DNA from: Pseudopedobacter sp037968815
GTDB lineage: Bacteria > Bacteroidota > Bacteroidia > Sphingobacteriales > Sphingobacteriaceae
Reading direction: 5' to 3'
NCBI GenBank assembly: GCA_037968815.1
Contig: JBBKWF010000012.1
Location: forward strand, 62,001 to 126,000
Length of the DNA: 64,000 nt
How positions within the stretch are numbered: position 1 is the first letter of the stretch; each line of letters opens with the position of its first letter. The position numbers were made by a program, and so were the translations under genes. Positions 25,681-34,499 of this stretch are shown in pieces. The notes under the pieces were generated by a model. That model did no database searches. It saw nothing but the letters and a program-made list of their open reading frames with translations, and had not been told where the DNA came from.

Positions 25681-27300
25681 ATGAAAGCAATTACAAAATA
25701 CACAACAATAATAGCTATAAGTACCGCCTTTTTTAGTCTTATAGCTTGTAAAAAGGAATTACAAGAGGTCCCTTATTCGTTTTATTCACCAGAAAACTCT
25801 TATAAAAACGAGAGCGATGCAAAGGCTACTATAAACGGGATTTATTCCGAATTGTATACTTACGATTTATATATCCAACCTTTTTGGAATATGACCATAT
25901 TAGATGATGATCACGTTTCTGGAGCAGATTGGTTTTTGGGATCAACTGGTGCAGGTAACCCTCAAGCATATTGGGGCGTTGACGGACCTTGGAAAGGTTG
26001 CTACGTTATTATTGCTAGAGCAAATACCGCTCTCGAAAACATCGTTAACATTACCGATATAGACCCGGATATTAAGCAAAGATTTTTAGGTGAAGCTTAT
26101 TTCTTACGTGGCTGGGCATACTTACAACTTGTTCAACTTTATGGTGGTGTACCTCTACGTTTAAAAGCGGTATCGGCAGAAAACCCTGATACTAATGTGC
26201 CAAGAGCAACTGTGGTTGATACTTATGAAGCCATCATTGAGGATTTCAAAAAAGCAGAAACCATGTTGTTTCCACTTGGGGATGCTAGAAAAGGTGAAGC
26301 TGGTAGAGTTTACCAAGGGGTTGCAAAAGCATTTTTAGCCAAAACGTACTTAACAATGGCTTCTGGTGCAGCAACGGGAAATATTAGTGTACGTGGCGGT
26401 TCAAATAACGGCGTTTACACCTATACTAAAACAGTAGTCGCTGGTTTAGAAAACATAGATAGCAAAGCCTATTATGCATTAGCTAGTGCAAAAGCTAAAG
26501 AAGTTATAGATAGCCAGCTGAATGAGTTAACACCAAGCTGGACAACTTTATGGAGCATAGATGGTAGAAATAACAAAGAGCAAATGTGGGAGCTACAATC
26601 TCTTGCGGGGACGGATTTTATTGTGAATTTAAGTGCTTACTTCCCTGCAAGATCTACCTTTGGCCAAGGCGCTGTTTGGACCACCAATAATCATTACAAC
26701 GATTATGAGGTTCAAGATAAAAGAGTTTTAGAAGGTATTACGCACAACTATACCACCTTGCAGGGGACAAATATTTTTTACCCATTCGAGCAAGCAAATT
26801 TATACCAGGTGGTAAATGGAGTAACTTATTTAAATAGCAACAGTACTACTTCGCAAAGAGCTTACACCATTAAATATAGTTCTGTTGCCGATCCAAGTGT
26901 AGCCAGTAGTGACGCCTTTTATCCACTGTTAAGGTACTCCGAAGTTTTATTAATGTATGCCGAAGCCGAAAACGAGGCTAATAGTGGGCCAACTACTCCA
27001 GCTTACGATGCCTTGAAAGAAGTAAGGGATAGGGCAAATGCATCAGAGGCTCCAGCAGGTATGAATCAAGAGCAATTTAGAAGTTTTGTGCTTGCAGAAA
27101 GAGCAAGAGAATTTAATCTAGAAGGTATTAGACGTTTCGATTTAATGAGATGGGGTATTTATTTGCCGGTGATGAATAAAATAGGTACAGGTCAAAACAA
27201 CATTTCAAAATCTCGTTCTAATAGAAATATTTTATACCCAATTCCTTTAAATGAGATAAATTCAAATACCCAAATCACAGAAAATAATCCTGGCTGGTAA
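25681..27300 (+). CDS. SusD/RagB-family glycan-binding lipoprotein
   Basis: A 539-aa surface lipoprotein that caps the SusC barrel and captures glycans. The signal peptide ends at the lipobox FFSLIAC (Cys 23), the TPR-like helices follow (RFLGEAYFLRGWAYLQLVQLYGGVPLR), and the C-terminal SusD domain holds LRYSEVLLMYAEAENEA and EFNLEGIRRFDLMRWG. These are the defining RagB/SusD motifs. It is the partner of the SusC gene directly upstream; the next gene follows after 27 nt. Confidence 0.95.
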   Translation: MKAITKYTTIIAISTAFFSLIACKKELQEVPYSFYSPENSYKNESDAKATINGIYSELYTYDLYIQPFWNMTILDDDHVSGADWFLGSTGAGNPQAYWGVDGPWKGCYVIIARANTALENIVNITDIDPDIKQRFLGEAYFLRGWAYLQLVQLYGGVPLRLKAVSAENPDTNVPRATVVDTYEAIIEDFKKAETMLFPLGDARKGEAGRVYQGVAKAFLAKTYLTMASGAATGNISVRGGSNNGVYTYTKTVVAGLENIDSKAYYALASAKAKEVIDSQLNELTPSWTTLWSIDGRNNKEQMWELQSLAGTDFIVNLSAYFPARSTFGQGAVWTTNNHYNDYEVQDKRVLEGITHNYTTLQGTNIFYPFEQANLYQVVNGVTYLNSNSTTSQRAYTIKYSSVADPSVASSDAFYPLLRYSEVLLMYAEAENEANSGPTTPAYDALKEVRDRANASEAPAGMNQEQFRSFVLAERAREFNLEGIRRFDLMRWGIYLPVMNKIGTGQNNISKSRSNRNILYPIPLNEINSNTQITENNPGW

Positions 27301-27327
27301 ATAAAAAGAAACCTAAAAAATAATAAG

Positions 27328-28344
27328 ATGAAAAATATATTATTAAAACACAGCATAAAAGTAATAGCGATATTACTGATGGTGGTGATGGCCTGTAAAA
27401 AGGAAAAATCTGGAGGGATAGCTCCAACTTTGGATGGTGTAACCACACTTAACGAAAGGGATGTCAAGCTTTCATCTGTTGGCTATGGCGAATGGGTGAT
27501 CATCACAGGCGCCAATCTAAAAACTACCTTCAAAGTAGATTTTAACGGAACCATCGCTTCTGATTCTTTACTGTACGCCGATGACAATACCATTACGGTT
27601 AAAATACCAAGTCAGCTTACCGATCCATTAAACAATCCAATAACTGTAACCACTAAGTATGGTACAGCAACGTTAAACTTCCAAATTAAACAGCCTGCAC
27701 CTTTAATTACAAGTTTCAACCCAACTGCAGGTGCTCCTGGCGATGAAATTGTAATTACTGGAGATTACTTTAAAGGAGTTACGGAGGTATTATTTGGCAC
27801 TTCTGCAGGAACTATTGTATCAAACACACAAACTGAGATTACAGTTAAGGTACCTGCCGGTGTAACTTATGGCGATATTTATGTAACCACTCCTGTAGGG
27901 ACTGTAAAAGCGACATCTTCATTTGGTTTAAAAGAAGTGATTTTTGATGAAGCTTTAGTGAATTGGACAAACACTTCTTATAGTACATCAATAGCTTTTA
28001 ATGAAACAACTACCGTTAGAAGAGGAACTAAATCAATAGTCAACAACTTTACAAGTACCTACGGTGCAGTAAGATTTAGGAAGTACCCAGCATTAAACAT
28101 GACAGGCTTTAAAACTTTAAAAATATCTGTTTACGGTGGTCCAGGTACAGATGGGAAAAGACTAAGAGTTTCAGGACCTCACGCTACTTTAAAACCCTAT
28201 ATCTATTTAACTGAAGGAAAATGGACAGATTATGAAATTCCATTGGCCGATTTGGGAGAGCCTGCTACTATTGAATACTTAACTTTTCAGGAGTTTAGTG
28301 GCTATAAAGGCACCATTTATATTGATGATGTAGGCTTCAATTAA
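27328..28344 (+). CDS. Surface glycan-binding lipoprotein with IPT/TIG domains (SusE position)
   Basis: A 338-aa lipoprotein (signal MKNILLKHSIKVIAILLMVVMAC, Cys 23). Two immunoglobulin-like IPT/TIG domains follow (about 35-118 and 120-200, the second with FNPTAGAPGDEIVITGDYF), and the last 130 residues form a beta-sandwich of carbohydrate-binding type (FDEALVNWTNTSY... YIDDVGFN). Proteins with this layout behind a SusD gene are extra glycan-binding proteins of the outer surface. It should bind mannan and hold it for the mannanase. No catalytic residues are apparent. Confidence 0.85.
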   Translation: MKNILLKHSIKVIAILLMVVMACKKEKSGGIAPTLDGVTTLNERDVKLSSVGYGEWVIITGANLKTTFKVDFNGTIASDSLLYADDNTITVKIPSQLTDPLNNPITVTTKYGTATLNFQIKQPAPLITSFNPTAGAPGDEIVITGDYFKGVTEVLFGTSAGTIVSNTQTEITVKVPAGVTYGDIYVTTPVGTVKATSSFGLKEVIFDEALVNWTNTSYSTSIAFNETTTVRRGTKSIVNNFTSTYGAVRFRKYPALNMTGFKTLKISVYGGPGTDGKRLRVSGPHATLKPYIYLTEGKWTDYEIPLADLGEPATIEYLTFQEFSGYKGTIYIDDVGFN

Positions 28345-28364
28345 AAAACAATCATGTTATATAG

Positions 28365-28405
28365 CCGACAGTATTTTAATAGCATTAGAGTACTGTCGGT
28401 TTTTA
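28365..28405 (+). terminator. Terminator-like hairpin inside the mannan operon
   Basis: CCGACAGTA (28365-28373) and TACTGTCGG (28391-28399) form a 9-bp stem with a 17-nt loop, followed by TTTTT. It lies between the glycan-binding lipoprotein gene and the GH26 gene. It would end part of the transcripts and so give more of the surface binding genes than of the enzymes downstream. Confidence 0.65.
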
Positions 28406-28437
28406 GCTTATGCACTAAATATTTAACAAATCCTCCT

Positions 28438-29574
28438 ATGAATAAAAATAACAGTAAAGTCTATTATCTCCTGTTTTTTATTAATATTTTATTTTTAAAT
28501 CCCACCGCCTTCTCACAAGAATTAAGTGATTCTTTAGCATCTAAAGAGGCTAAAACGCTTTATAAAAATTTGTACCAACTCAGTAAAACACATACCATTT
28601 TCGGCCATCAAGATGATTTAGCTTATGGTGTAAACTGGAAGTACGAGAAACGTAGAAGTGACATAAAAGATGTAGTTGGAGACTATCCCGGTATATATGG
28701 TTGGGACATTGGGAAAATTGAACATCAGTCTCCTTTAAATATTGATAAAGTTCCTTTCAATAAGATGAAGAAGTACATCAAACAAAGTTATAAACGTGGA
28801 GGTGTAATTACTTTAAGTTGGCATTTCGATAATCCATTAACCAGTGGTTCATCATGGGATACCACAAAAAATACGGTGGCTTCAATCCTTCCAGGAGGGG
28901 TTAAACATCAATTGTATATCACTTGGTTAGATAATGCCGCTAAGTTTATGGGCAAACTGAAAGGCAAGCATCGTACACAAATTCCTATTTTATTTCGTCC
29001 TTTTCATGAAATTACAGGCAATTGGTTTTGGTGGGGGACAGACTCCAGCAGTCCTGAAGAGATGAAGTTGATATGGCGTTTCACAGTTGACTATCTTAGA
29101 AATACCAAAAAACTTCATAATCTAATTTATGTATATAATGCCAATAACTTTGGGAGCGAAGAAGAGTTTTTAGAAAGATACCCCGGTGATGATGTTGTTG
29201 ACGTCCTTAGCTTTGATATGTATCAATTTCAGTTGGAGGATAAGTTGAGTTTTATCCAAAACGTTAAGAATCAAGCAGAAATTCTCACTAAAGTAGGAAC
29301 AGAAAAAAACAAAATGATTGCTTTTGCCGAAACAGGCTTTGAGCAAATCCCTGATCCAACTTGGTGGACTCAAACCTTATGGGAAGCCATAAAAGACTAT
29401 CCATTTTCTTATGTATTAGTTTGGCGAAACGCTGGCTTTATGCCCTCCATTAATAAATCACATTATTACGGTCCTTATCGAGGTCAAACGTCATCCGATG
29501 ACTTTATAAAGTTCTATCAGAATGAAAAAACACTTTTCGAAAAAGATTTAAGTCAAAAAAATATATATAAATGA
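28438..29574 (+). CDS. GH26 beta-mannanase
   Basis: A secreted endo- or exo-acting beta-1,4-mannanase. The signal peptide is MNKNNSKVYYLLFFINILFL up to AFS-Q, which is why I start at 28438 and not at the upstream ATG at 28354, which lies in the terminator hairpin. The GH26 barrel has HTIFGHQDDLAYG, the acid/base Glu in RPFHEITGNWFWWG and the nucleophile Glu in IAFAETGFEQIPDP. At 378 aa it has only the catalytic domain. The B. fragilis locus with the same downstream genes has a GH26 enzyme that releases mannobiose, so mannobiose is the likely product. Its stop overlaps the symporter start by 4 nt. Confidence 0.93.
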   Translation: MNKNNSKVYYLLFFINILFLNPTAFSQELSDSLASKEAKTLYKNLYQLSKTHTIFGHQDDLAYGVNWKYEKRRSDIKDVVGDYPGIYGWDIGKIEHQSPLNIDKVPFNKMKKYIKQSYKRGGVITLSWHFDNPLTSGSSWDTTKNTVASILPGGVKHQLYITWLDNAAKFMGKLKGKHRTQIPILFRPFHEITGNWFWWGTDSSSPEEMKLIWRFTVDYLRNTKKLHNLIYVYNANNFGSEEEFLERYPGDDVVDVLSFDMYQFQLEDKLSFIQNVKNQAEILTKVGTEKNKMIAFAETGFEQIPDPTWWTQTLWEAIKDYPFSYVLVWRNAGFMPSINKSHYYGPYRGQTSSDDFIKFYQNEKTLFEKDLSQKNIYK

Positions 29575-31397
29575 AATTACAACTGATAGATTTCGCCATA
29601 TTAATCACCTACCTCGTGACCATGGTTTTAATTGGCTTATACATGAGGAACCGAGCCAAAGAAAGCAAGGACAGCTACTTAATGGGTGGTAAAAAACTAC
29701 CTTGGTATATGCTTGGGCTTAGCGATGCCAGCGATATGTTTGACATTAGCGGTACCATGTGGATGGTGGCCCTTTGTTTTGTTTATGGTTTAAAAAGTAT
29801 CTGGATTCCTTGGTTATGGCCTGTTTTCAACCAAGTGTTTATGATGATGTTTTTATCAAAATGGTTGAGAAGATCAGATGCAACAACGGGTGCCGAATGG
29901 TTAAAAACAAGGTTCGGTTTAACAGGAAGAGGTGTTACAGGTTCTCATATTGTAGTGATTGCTTTTGCATTAATTAGCTGTTTGGGCTTTTTGGCTTACG
30001 GTTTTATAGGGCTCGGTAAATTTATCCAAGTATTTATTCCATGGGAAATCATAGAAGGCTATGTGCCATTTCATGTGGATGCTAAGTTTGTACCTCACTT
30101 TTACGGGATCATCTTTACCCTTTTTGCCATGTTTTACTCCATTATTGGAGGGATGCATAGCATTGTTTTAGGCGATGTTATTAAATACATCATCATGTCC
30201 ATTGCCTGTGTTGCCATAGGAATTATAGCAGTTCAACATCTTAACGGACAAACTTTAAACGTACCAGAAGGATGGGCAGACCCGTTTTTTAGTTGGAAAC
30301 TTAATTTAGATTGGAGCGCCATTGCGGCCGATGCCAATAAGAAAATCGAGGATGATGGTTTTAGCTTATTCGGGATCTTTTTTATGATGATGTTGCTAAA
30401 AGGTGTTTTTGCTTCTTTAGCTGGGCCAGCGCCTAACTACGATATGCAAAAAGTGTTAAGCACAAGAAGCCCAAAGGAAGCCAGTAAAATGACAGGCTTT
30501 GTGAGTATCATTTTACTGCCGATTCGTTATACCATGATTACGGGTTTAACAGTTTTAGCTTTATTGTATTACAACCAATTATACCTTAAAGGTCCGGATG
30601 GTGTAACAGATTTTGAGCAAATACTACCTGCAGCCATCAATAATTTCTTACCTGTCGGCGTTTTAGGATTAGTAGTTACAGGTTTACTAGGCGCATTTAT
30701 GGGGACTTTTAGCGGTACGGTTAATGCGGCTCAGGCTTATATTGTAAACGATATTTACTTAAAGTACATCAATCCCGAAGCATCTACCCAAAAAACTTTA
30801 TCCATTAGCTATATCACTGGAATTATTGTGGTGATTGTGGGTGTTTTCTTTGGCTTTTTAGCGAAAAACGTAAATGAAATTCTGCAATGGATTGTTGGAG
30901 GATTATATGGCGGTTATATTGCGGCAAATTGTTTAAAATGGTATTGGTGGCGTTTTAACGCGAATGGGTTTTTCTGGGGGATGGCAATTGGGGTAATCTC
31001 CGCTTTAATCATGCCTTATGTAACCACAGGTTTACCGCTTTATTGGTGGCCACTTTTATTCGTGTTTTCTCTTATTGGGTGTTTTGTAGGTACGTATGCC
31101 GATAAACCTACGGATATGGAAGTCTTAAAGTCTTTCTATACCAAAGTAAGACCTTGGGGTTTTTGGCAACCCGTACATGAACTTGTACTTAAAGATGATC
31201 CTACATTTGTGGGCAATAAAAATTTCAAATTAGATATGTTCAACGTTGTTCTTGGGGTAATAGCTCAGCTTTGCTTAACCATACTTCCAATGTATTTAAT
31301 TATAGGAATGTACTCACCCTTAATAACTACTCTTTCTGTCTTAACGCTAATCATTCTTATTTTAAAAAGAACTTGGTGGAATAAGCTGGAAGATTAA
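29571..31397 (+). CDS. Sodium/solute symporter (SSS family), probably for mannobiose
   Basis: A 608-aa inner-membrane transporter with about 14 transmembrane helices. The SSS family features are the N-terminal LMGGKKLPWYMLGLSDASDMFDISG, LVVTGLLGAFMGTFSGTVNAAQAYIVNDIY, and a long Trp-rich region (AANCLKWYWWRFNANG). It lies between the mannanase and the GH130 phosphorylase, overlapping the former by 4 nt and 9 nt before the latter. The B. fragilis mannan cluster has a symporter at the same place. It should carry mannobiose from periplasm to cytoplasm with sodium. Confidence 0.9.
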   Translation: MKLQLIDFAILITYLVTMVLIGLYMRNRAKESKDSYLMGGKKLPWYMLGLSDASDMFDISGTMWMVALCFVYGLKSIWIPWLWPVFNQVFMMMFLSKWLRRSDATTGAEWLKTRFGLTGRGVTGSHIVVIAFALISCLGFLAYGFIGLGKFIQVFIPWEIIEGYVPFHVDAKFVPHFYGIIFTLFAMFYSIIGGMHSIVLGDVIKYIIMSIACVAIGIIAVQHLNGQTLNVPEGWADPFFSWKLNLDWSAIAADANKKIEDDGFSLFGIFFMMMLLKGVFASLAGPAPNYDMQKVLSTRSPKEASKMTGFVSIILLPIRYTMITGLTVLALLYYNQLYLKGPDGVTDFEQILPAAINNFLPVGVLGLVVTGLLGAFMGTFSGTVNAAQAYIVNDIYLKYINPEASTQKTLSISYITGIIVVIVGVFFGFLAKNVNEILQWIVGGLYGGYIAANCLKWYWWRFNANGFFWGMAIGVISALIMPYVTTGLPLYWWPLLFVFSLIGCFVGTYADKPTDMEVLKSFYTKVRPWGFWQPVHELVLKDDPTFVGNKNFKLDMFNVVLGVIAQLCLTILPMYLIIGMYSPLITTLSVLTLIILILKRTWWNKLED

Positions 31398-31406
31398 TCT
31401 AAAATT

Positions 31407-32585
31407 ATGAATACAGAATTCGAAAAACATATTACAAAACTAGTACAGGACCATCAAGTACTTACGTCACAAAACAACCCGAAAGTTGCTTCTACAAATG
31501 GCATATTTAATCGTTATGAAAAACCAATTTTAACTGCGGCACATGTTCCTATTCATTGGCGTTTTGATTTAAACCCTCAAACCAACCCTTTTTTAATCGA
31601 GAGGTTTGGCATTAATGCGGTTTTTAATGCTGGGGCTATCAAATGGAAAGGGAAATATCTTTTAATGCCTCGTGTAGAAGGCAGTGATCGGAAATCATTT
31701 TTTGCCATTGCTGAAAGTGATAATGGCGTAGATAATTTTAAATTCTGGGACTATCCGGTAATGATTCCTGAAACTGGAGCGCCTGACACTAATATTTACG
31801 ATATAAGATTGGTGGAGCATGAAGACGGCTGGGTGTATGGATTGTTCTGCACCGAACGTAGAGACCCTAATGCCCATGAAGGTGACCAAAGCGCTGCTAT
31901 AGCGCAATGTGGTATTGTTAGAACTAAAGACTTTAAAACTTGGGATCGGTTGGCCGATTTAAAAACAAATTCGCCACAGCAACGTAACGTGGTTTTACAC
32001 CCCGAATTTGTAGACGGTAAATATGCTTTTTATACCCGTCCTCAAGATAGTTTTATTGAAGCCGGCAAAGGTGGCGGTATTGGTTTTGGATTATCAGACA
32101 CCATTGAAAATGCCGAGGTACTAGAAGAAACCGTGATAGATAAAAAAGTATATCATTCTGTTTATGAAGCCAAAAACGGACAAGGTCCAGCTCCTATTAA
32201 AACTGATTTAGGTTGGTTACACCTTGCCCATGGTGTGCGTAATACGGCCGCAGGTTTAAGGTATGTACTTTATATGTTCATGACCGACTTGAACAATTTA
32301 ACTAAAGTGATTTATAAGCCGGCGGGTTATTTTTTAGCTCCCGAAGGCGAAGAAAGGGTAGGAGATGTTTCTAATGTGGTATTTAGTAACGGTTGGATTG
32401 CAGATGATGATGGCAAAGTATATATCTATTATGCATCTTCAGATACCAGACTTCATGTGGCTACCTCAACTATTCCGCAATTGCTTGATTATGTGACCAA
32501 GAACCCGGCAGACGGTTTAACTTCTTCTTCATCGGTAGACTGCATCACTAAAATTATTAATGGTAACCAGGCGTTTTTGAAGTAA
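31407..32585 (+). CDS. GH130 beta-1,4-mannosylglucose phosphorylase
   Basis: A cytoplasmic five-blade propeller enzyme of 392 aa that cleaves 4-O-beta-mannosyl-glucose with phosphate into mannose 1-phosphate and glucose. Family GH130 motifs are NPFLIERFGINAVFNAGAI, LMPRVEGSDRKSFFAIAES, the proton donor Asp in YDIRLVEHEDGW, RNVVLHPEFVDGKYAFYTRPQ and HLAHGVRNTAAGLRY. Length and motifs fit subfamily 1, whose known members use mannosylglucose, and the epimerase gene that follows supplies that substrate. There is no signal peptide, as expected for an enzyme that acts after import. Confidence 0.93.
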   Translation: MNTEFEKHITKLVQDHQVLTSQNNPKVASTNGIFNRYEKPILTAAHVPIHWRFDLNPQTNPFLIERFGINAVFNAGAIKWKGKYLLMPRVEGSDRKSFFAIAESDNGVDNFKFWDYPVMIPETGAPDTNIYDIRLVEHEDGWVYGLFCTERRDPNAHEGDQSAAIAQCGIVRTKDFKTWDRLADLKTNSPQQRNVVLHPEFVDGKYAFYTRPQDSFIEAGKGGGIGFGLSDTIENAEVLEETVIDKKVYHSVYEAKNGQGPAPIKTDLGWLHLAHGVRNTAAGLRYVLYMFMTDLNNLTKVIYKPAGYFLAPEGEERVGDVSNVVFSNGWIADDDGKVYIYYASSDTRLHVATSTIPQLLDYVTKNPADGLTSSSSVDCITKIINGNQAFLK

Positions 32586-32606
32586 TTTAGCACCTTTCTA
32601 TCATAC

Positions 32607-33806
32607 ATGAATTTAAATACGCTTAAAAGCTTTAAAAGAGAATTAGAATCCGAGCTGGAAGAACTCTTGAATTGGTGGATCAAGTATGTTTATGATAAAG
32701 AAAATAGATGTTTCTATGGTGAAGTTGATAACGATAACCATGCAAATTTAAGCGCTCCAAAAGGTTTGGTCATGCATGCAAGGATTCTTTATACCTTTTC
32801 TTCTGCCTATTTATTAAACAACAATCCCCGATATTTAGAAATAGCAGAGCATGCTTACCATCATTTAAAAACTTATTTCTTAGATGCTCAACATGGGGGT
32901 TTTTATTGGTCTTTAACTGCTGAAAACATCCCTTTAGATCAAAAAAAGCAAGCTTACGGACAAGCCTTTACCATTTATGCTTTGGCGGAGTTTAATAAAG
33001 CAACTGCAAATCAAGAAGCTTTAGCATTGGCTCAAAGTACTTTCCATCTGCTCGAAAAGCACAGTTTTGATCCTATAAACTTAGGCTATTTAGAAGCAAG
33101 TTCGCGTGAGTGGAACACCCTAAATGATTTGCGTTTAAGCGATAAGGATATGAATGAGAAAAAATCGATGAACACTCATCTACACATTATCGAGGCTTAT
33201 GCTAACTTATATACGGTTTGGCAAAATGAGGATCTCAAACAAGCAATTAACCAATTGCTGGATAACTTTAGTCATCATATCATCAACGAGAAAAAGTCCT
33301 TTTTAAATCTGTTTTTTACAGAAAACTGGGTGAATAAATCTACTGTTATTTCATTCGGACATGATATTGAAGCTTCTTGGTTATTACATGAATCCGCATT
33401 AATTATTAAGGAGAAAGTTTCAGGTTTTGAGGAAACTGCACTAAACTTAGCAAAGGGGACTTTGTTAGGGCTTGATCAACAAGGGGGCTTGTTCTACGAA
33501 TTAGATACCGAACAACAGCATTATATCAAAGAGTTTCATTGGTGGCCTCAAGCAGAAGCCATGGTTGGTTTTTTTAATGCTTGGCAAATCAGTAAAGAAA
33601 GTCATTACTTAGCAACAGCTTTTAAAAGCTGGGAGTTTATAAAAACAAATATCAAGGACCTTAATAACGGTGAATGGTTTTGGGGCCTTAACAGCGATTA
33701 TAGCATTATGCAAAATCAAGAAAAAGCTGGTTTTTGGAAGTGCCCTTACCATAATGGCAGGGCTTGTATTGAGTTGATTAAGAGGATTTCAAATTTACTT
33801 CGGTAA
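32607..33806 (+). CDS. Cellobiose 2-epimerase-like enzyme (AGE family)
   Basis: A cytoplasmic (alpha/alpha)6-barrel epimerase of 399 aa that converts the reducing-end mannose of mannobiose to glucose. Conserved motifs are GLVMHARILYTFSSAYL, HGGFYWSL, KQAYGQAFTIYALAEF, MNTHLHIIEAYANLY, SFGHDIEASWLLHE, FHWWPQAEAMVGFFNAW and KCPYHNGRACIELI; the His residues in these motifs are the catalytic ones in the family. The family also holds N-acylglucosamine 2-epimerases, but the length and the GH130 gene upstream point to a cellobiose/mannobiose 2-epimerase. It closes the mannan operon. Confidence 0.92.
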   Translation: MNLNTLKSFKRELESELEELLNWWIKYVYDKENRCFYGEVDNDNHANLSAPKGLVMHARILYTFSSAYLLNNNPRYLEIAEHAYHHLKTYFLDAQHGGFYWSLTAENIPLDQKKQAYGQAFTIYALAEFNKATANQEALALAQSTFHLLEKHSFDPINLGYLEASSREWNTLNDLRLSDKDMNEKKSMNTHLHIIEAYANLYTVWQNEDLKQAINQLLDNFSHHIINEKKSFLNLFFTENWVNKSTVISFGHDIEASWLLHESALIIKEKVSGFEETALNLAKGTLLGLDQQGGLFYELDTEQQHYIKEFHWWPQAEAMVGFFNAWQISKESHYLATAFKSWEFIKTNIKDLNNGEWFWGLNSDYSIMQNQEKAGFWKCPYHNGRACIELIKRISNLLR

Positions 33807-33811
33807 CGTAT

Positions 33812-34400
33812 TCATTGCTAGTCTCTTTTCGGGATGAAGCAATCCACAAGCCGTGGCAATCTGTTACCTACGGAGGTAGAACCTTTTTTCTTAATGTAGA
33901 GGTGGTAAATGTTTCTTGTCCAAGCAGGGTTTCTCTTTTCGAGAACCCTGCGTTTTTCAAGATTTCTCTTTTTAATGAATGTCTTTTAAAGTAGAAATTA
34001 TCTCTATAAAAGTGATTCTCCCGGCTCATTGCCGCCGGAGGGCTATTACTTTTGCTTCAGCTCAAAAGTAACAAAAAGCCGCCGCTGCGCCGGTTGCTAC
34101 AATGTTTGTGCTTTTACTTTTTCATCAGTACCGCAACCGCCAAGGCGGAATTTATCGGTTACGGAAGGGTTGTGGTTTTAGCCTTGCTTGGTGAGCGCTC
34201 GTTCTTTTCCCCGTCATTGCGAGTCGGTCATTGCGAGCCCCTTTTCGAGACGAAGCAATCCCTAACCTACGAAGGCCAAACTCCTTTGTTAACGCAGAGG
34301 CGGTAAACTTAGGCTTGTGCAGATAAACTTAGAGATTGCCACAGCTTTTTTACGCAAGCCCAGCACTTCGCTTCGCGATGTGGCAATCGCAATGACTGCG
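33812..34400. repeat. Composite interspersed repeat, right copy flanking the mannan locus
   Basis: The gap 33807-34499 holds no gene. It repeats the block at 20750-21330 in the same orientation: TCATTGC...GAAGCAATC unit, CAAGCAGGG...CCCTGCG hairpin, CCCGGCTCATTGCCGCCGG hairpin (near 34020), ACCGCCAAGGCGG hairpin (near 34136) and a second TCATTGCGAG unit. From about 33980 to 34200 the two copies differ at only scattered positions. The remaining 100 nt before the peptidase gene show nothing recognisable. Confidence 0.85.
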
Positions 34401-34499
34401 TAATCCAAAAAAAACAAAACCAACATCTTTGTTACCATTCGCCCAGCGCTCATATCGCTACATATTCCTTACCTTTAAACCCATATAAAAGCATAAGTT

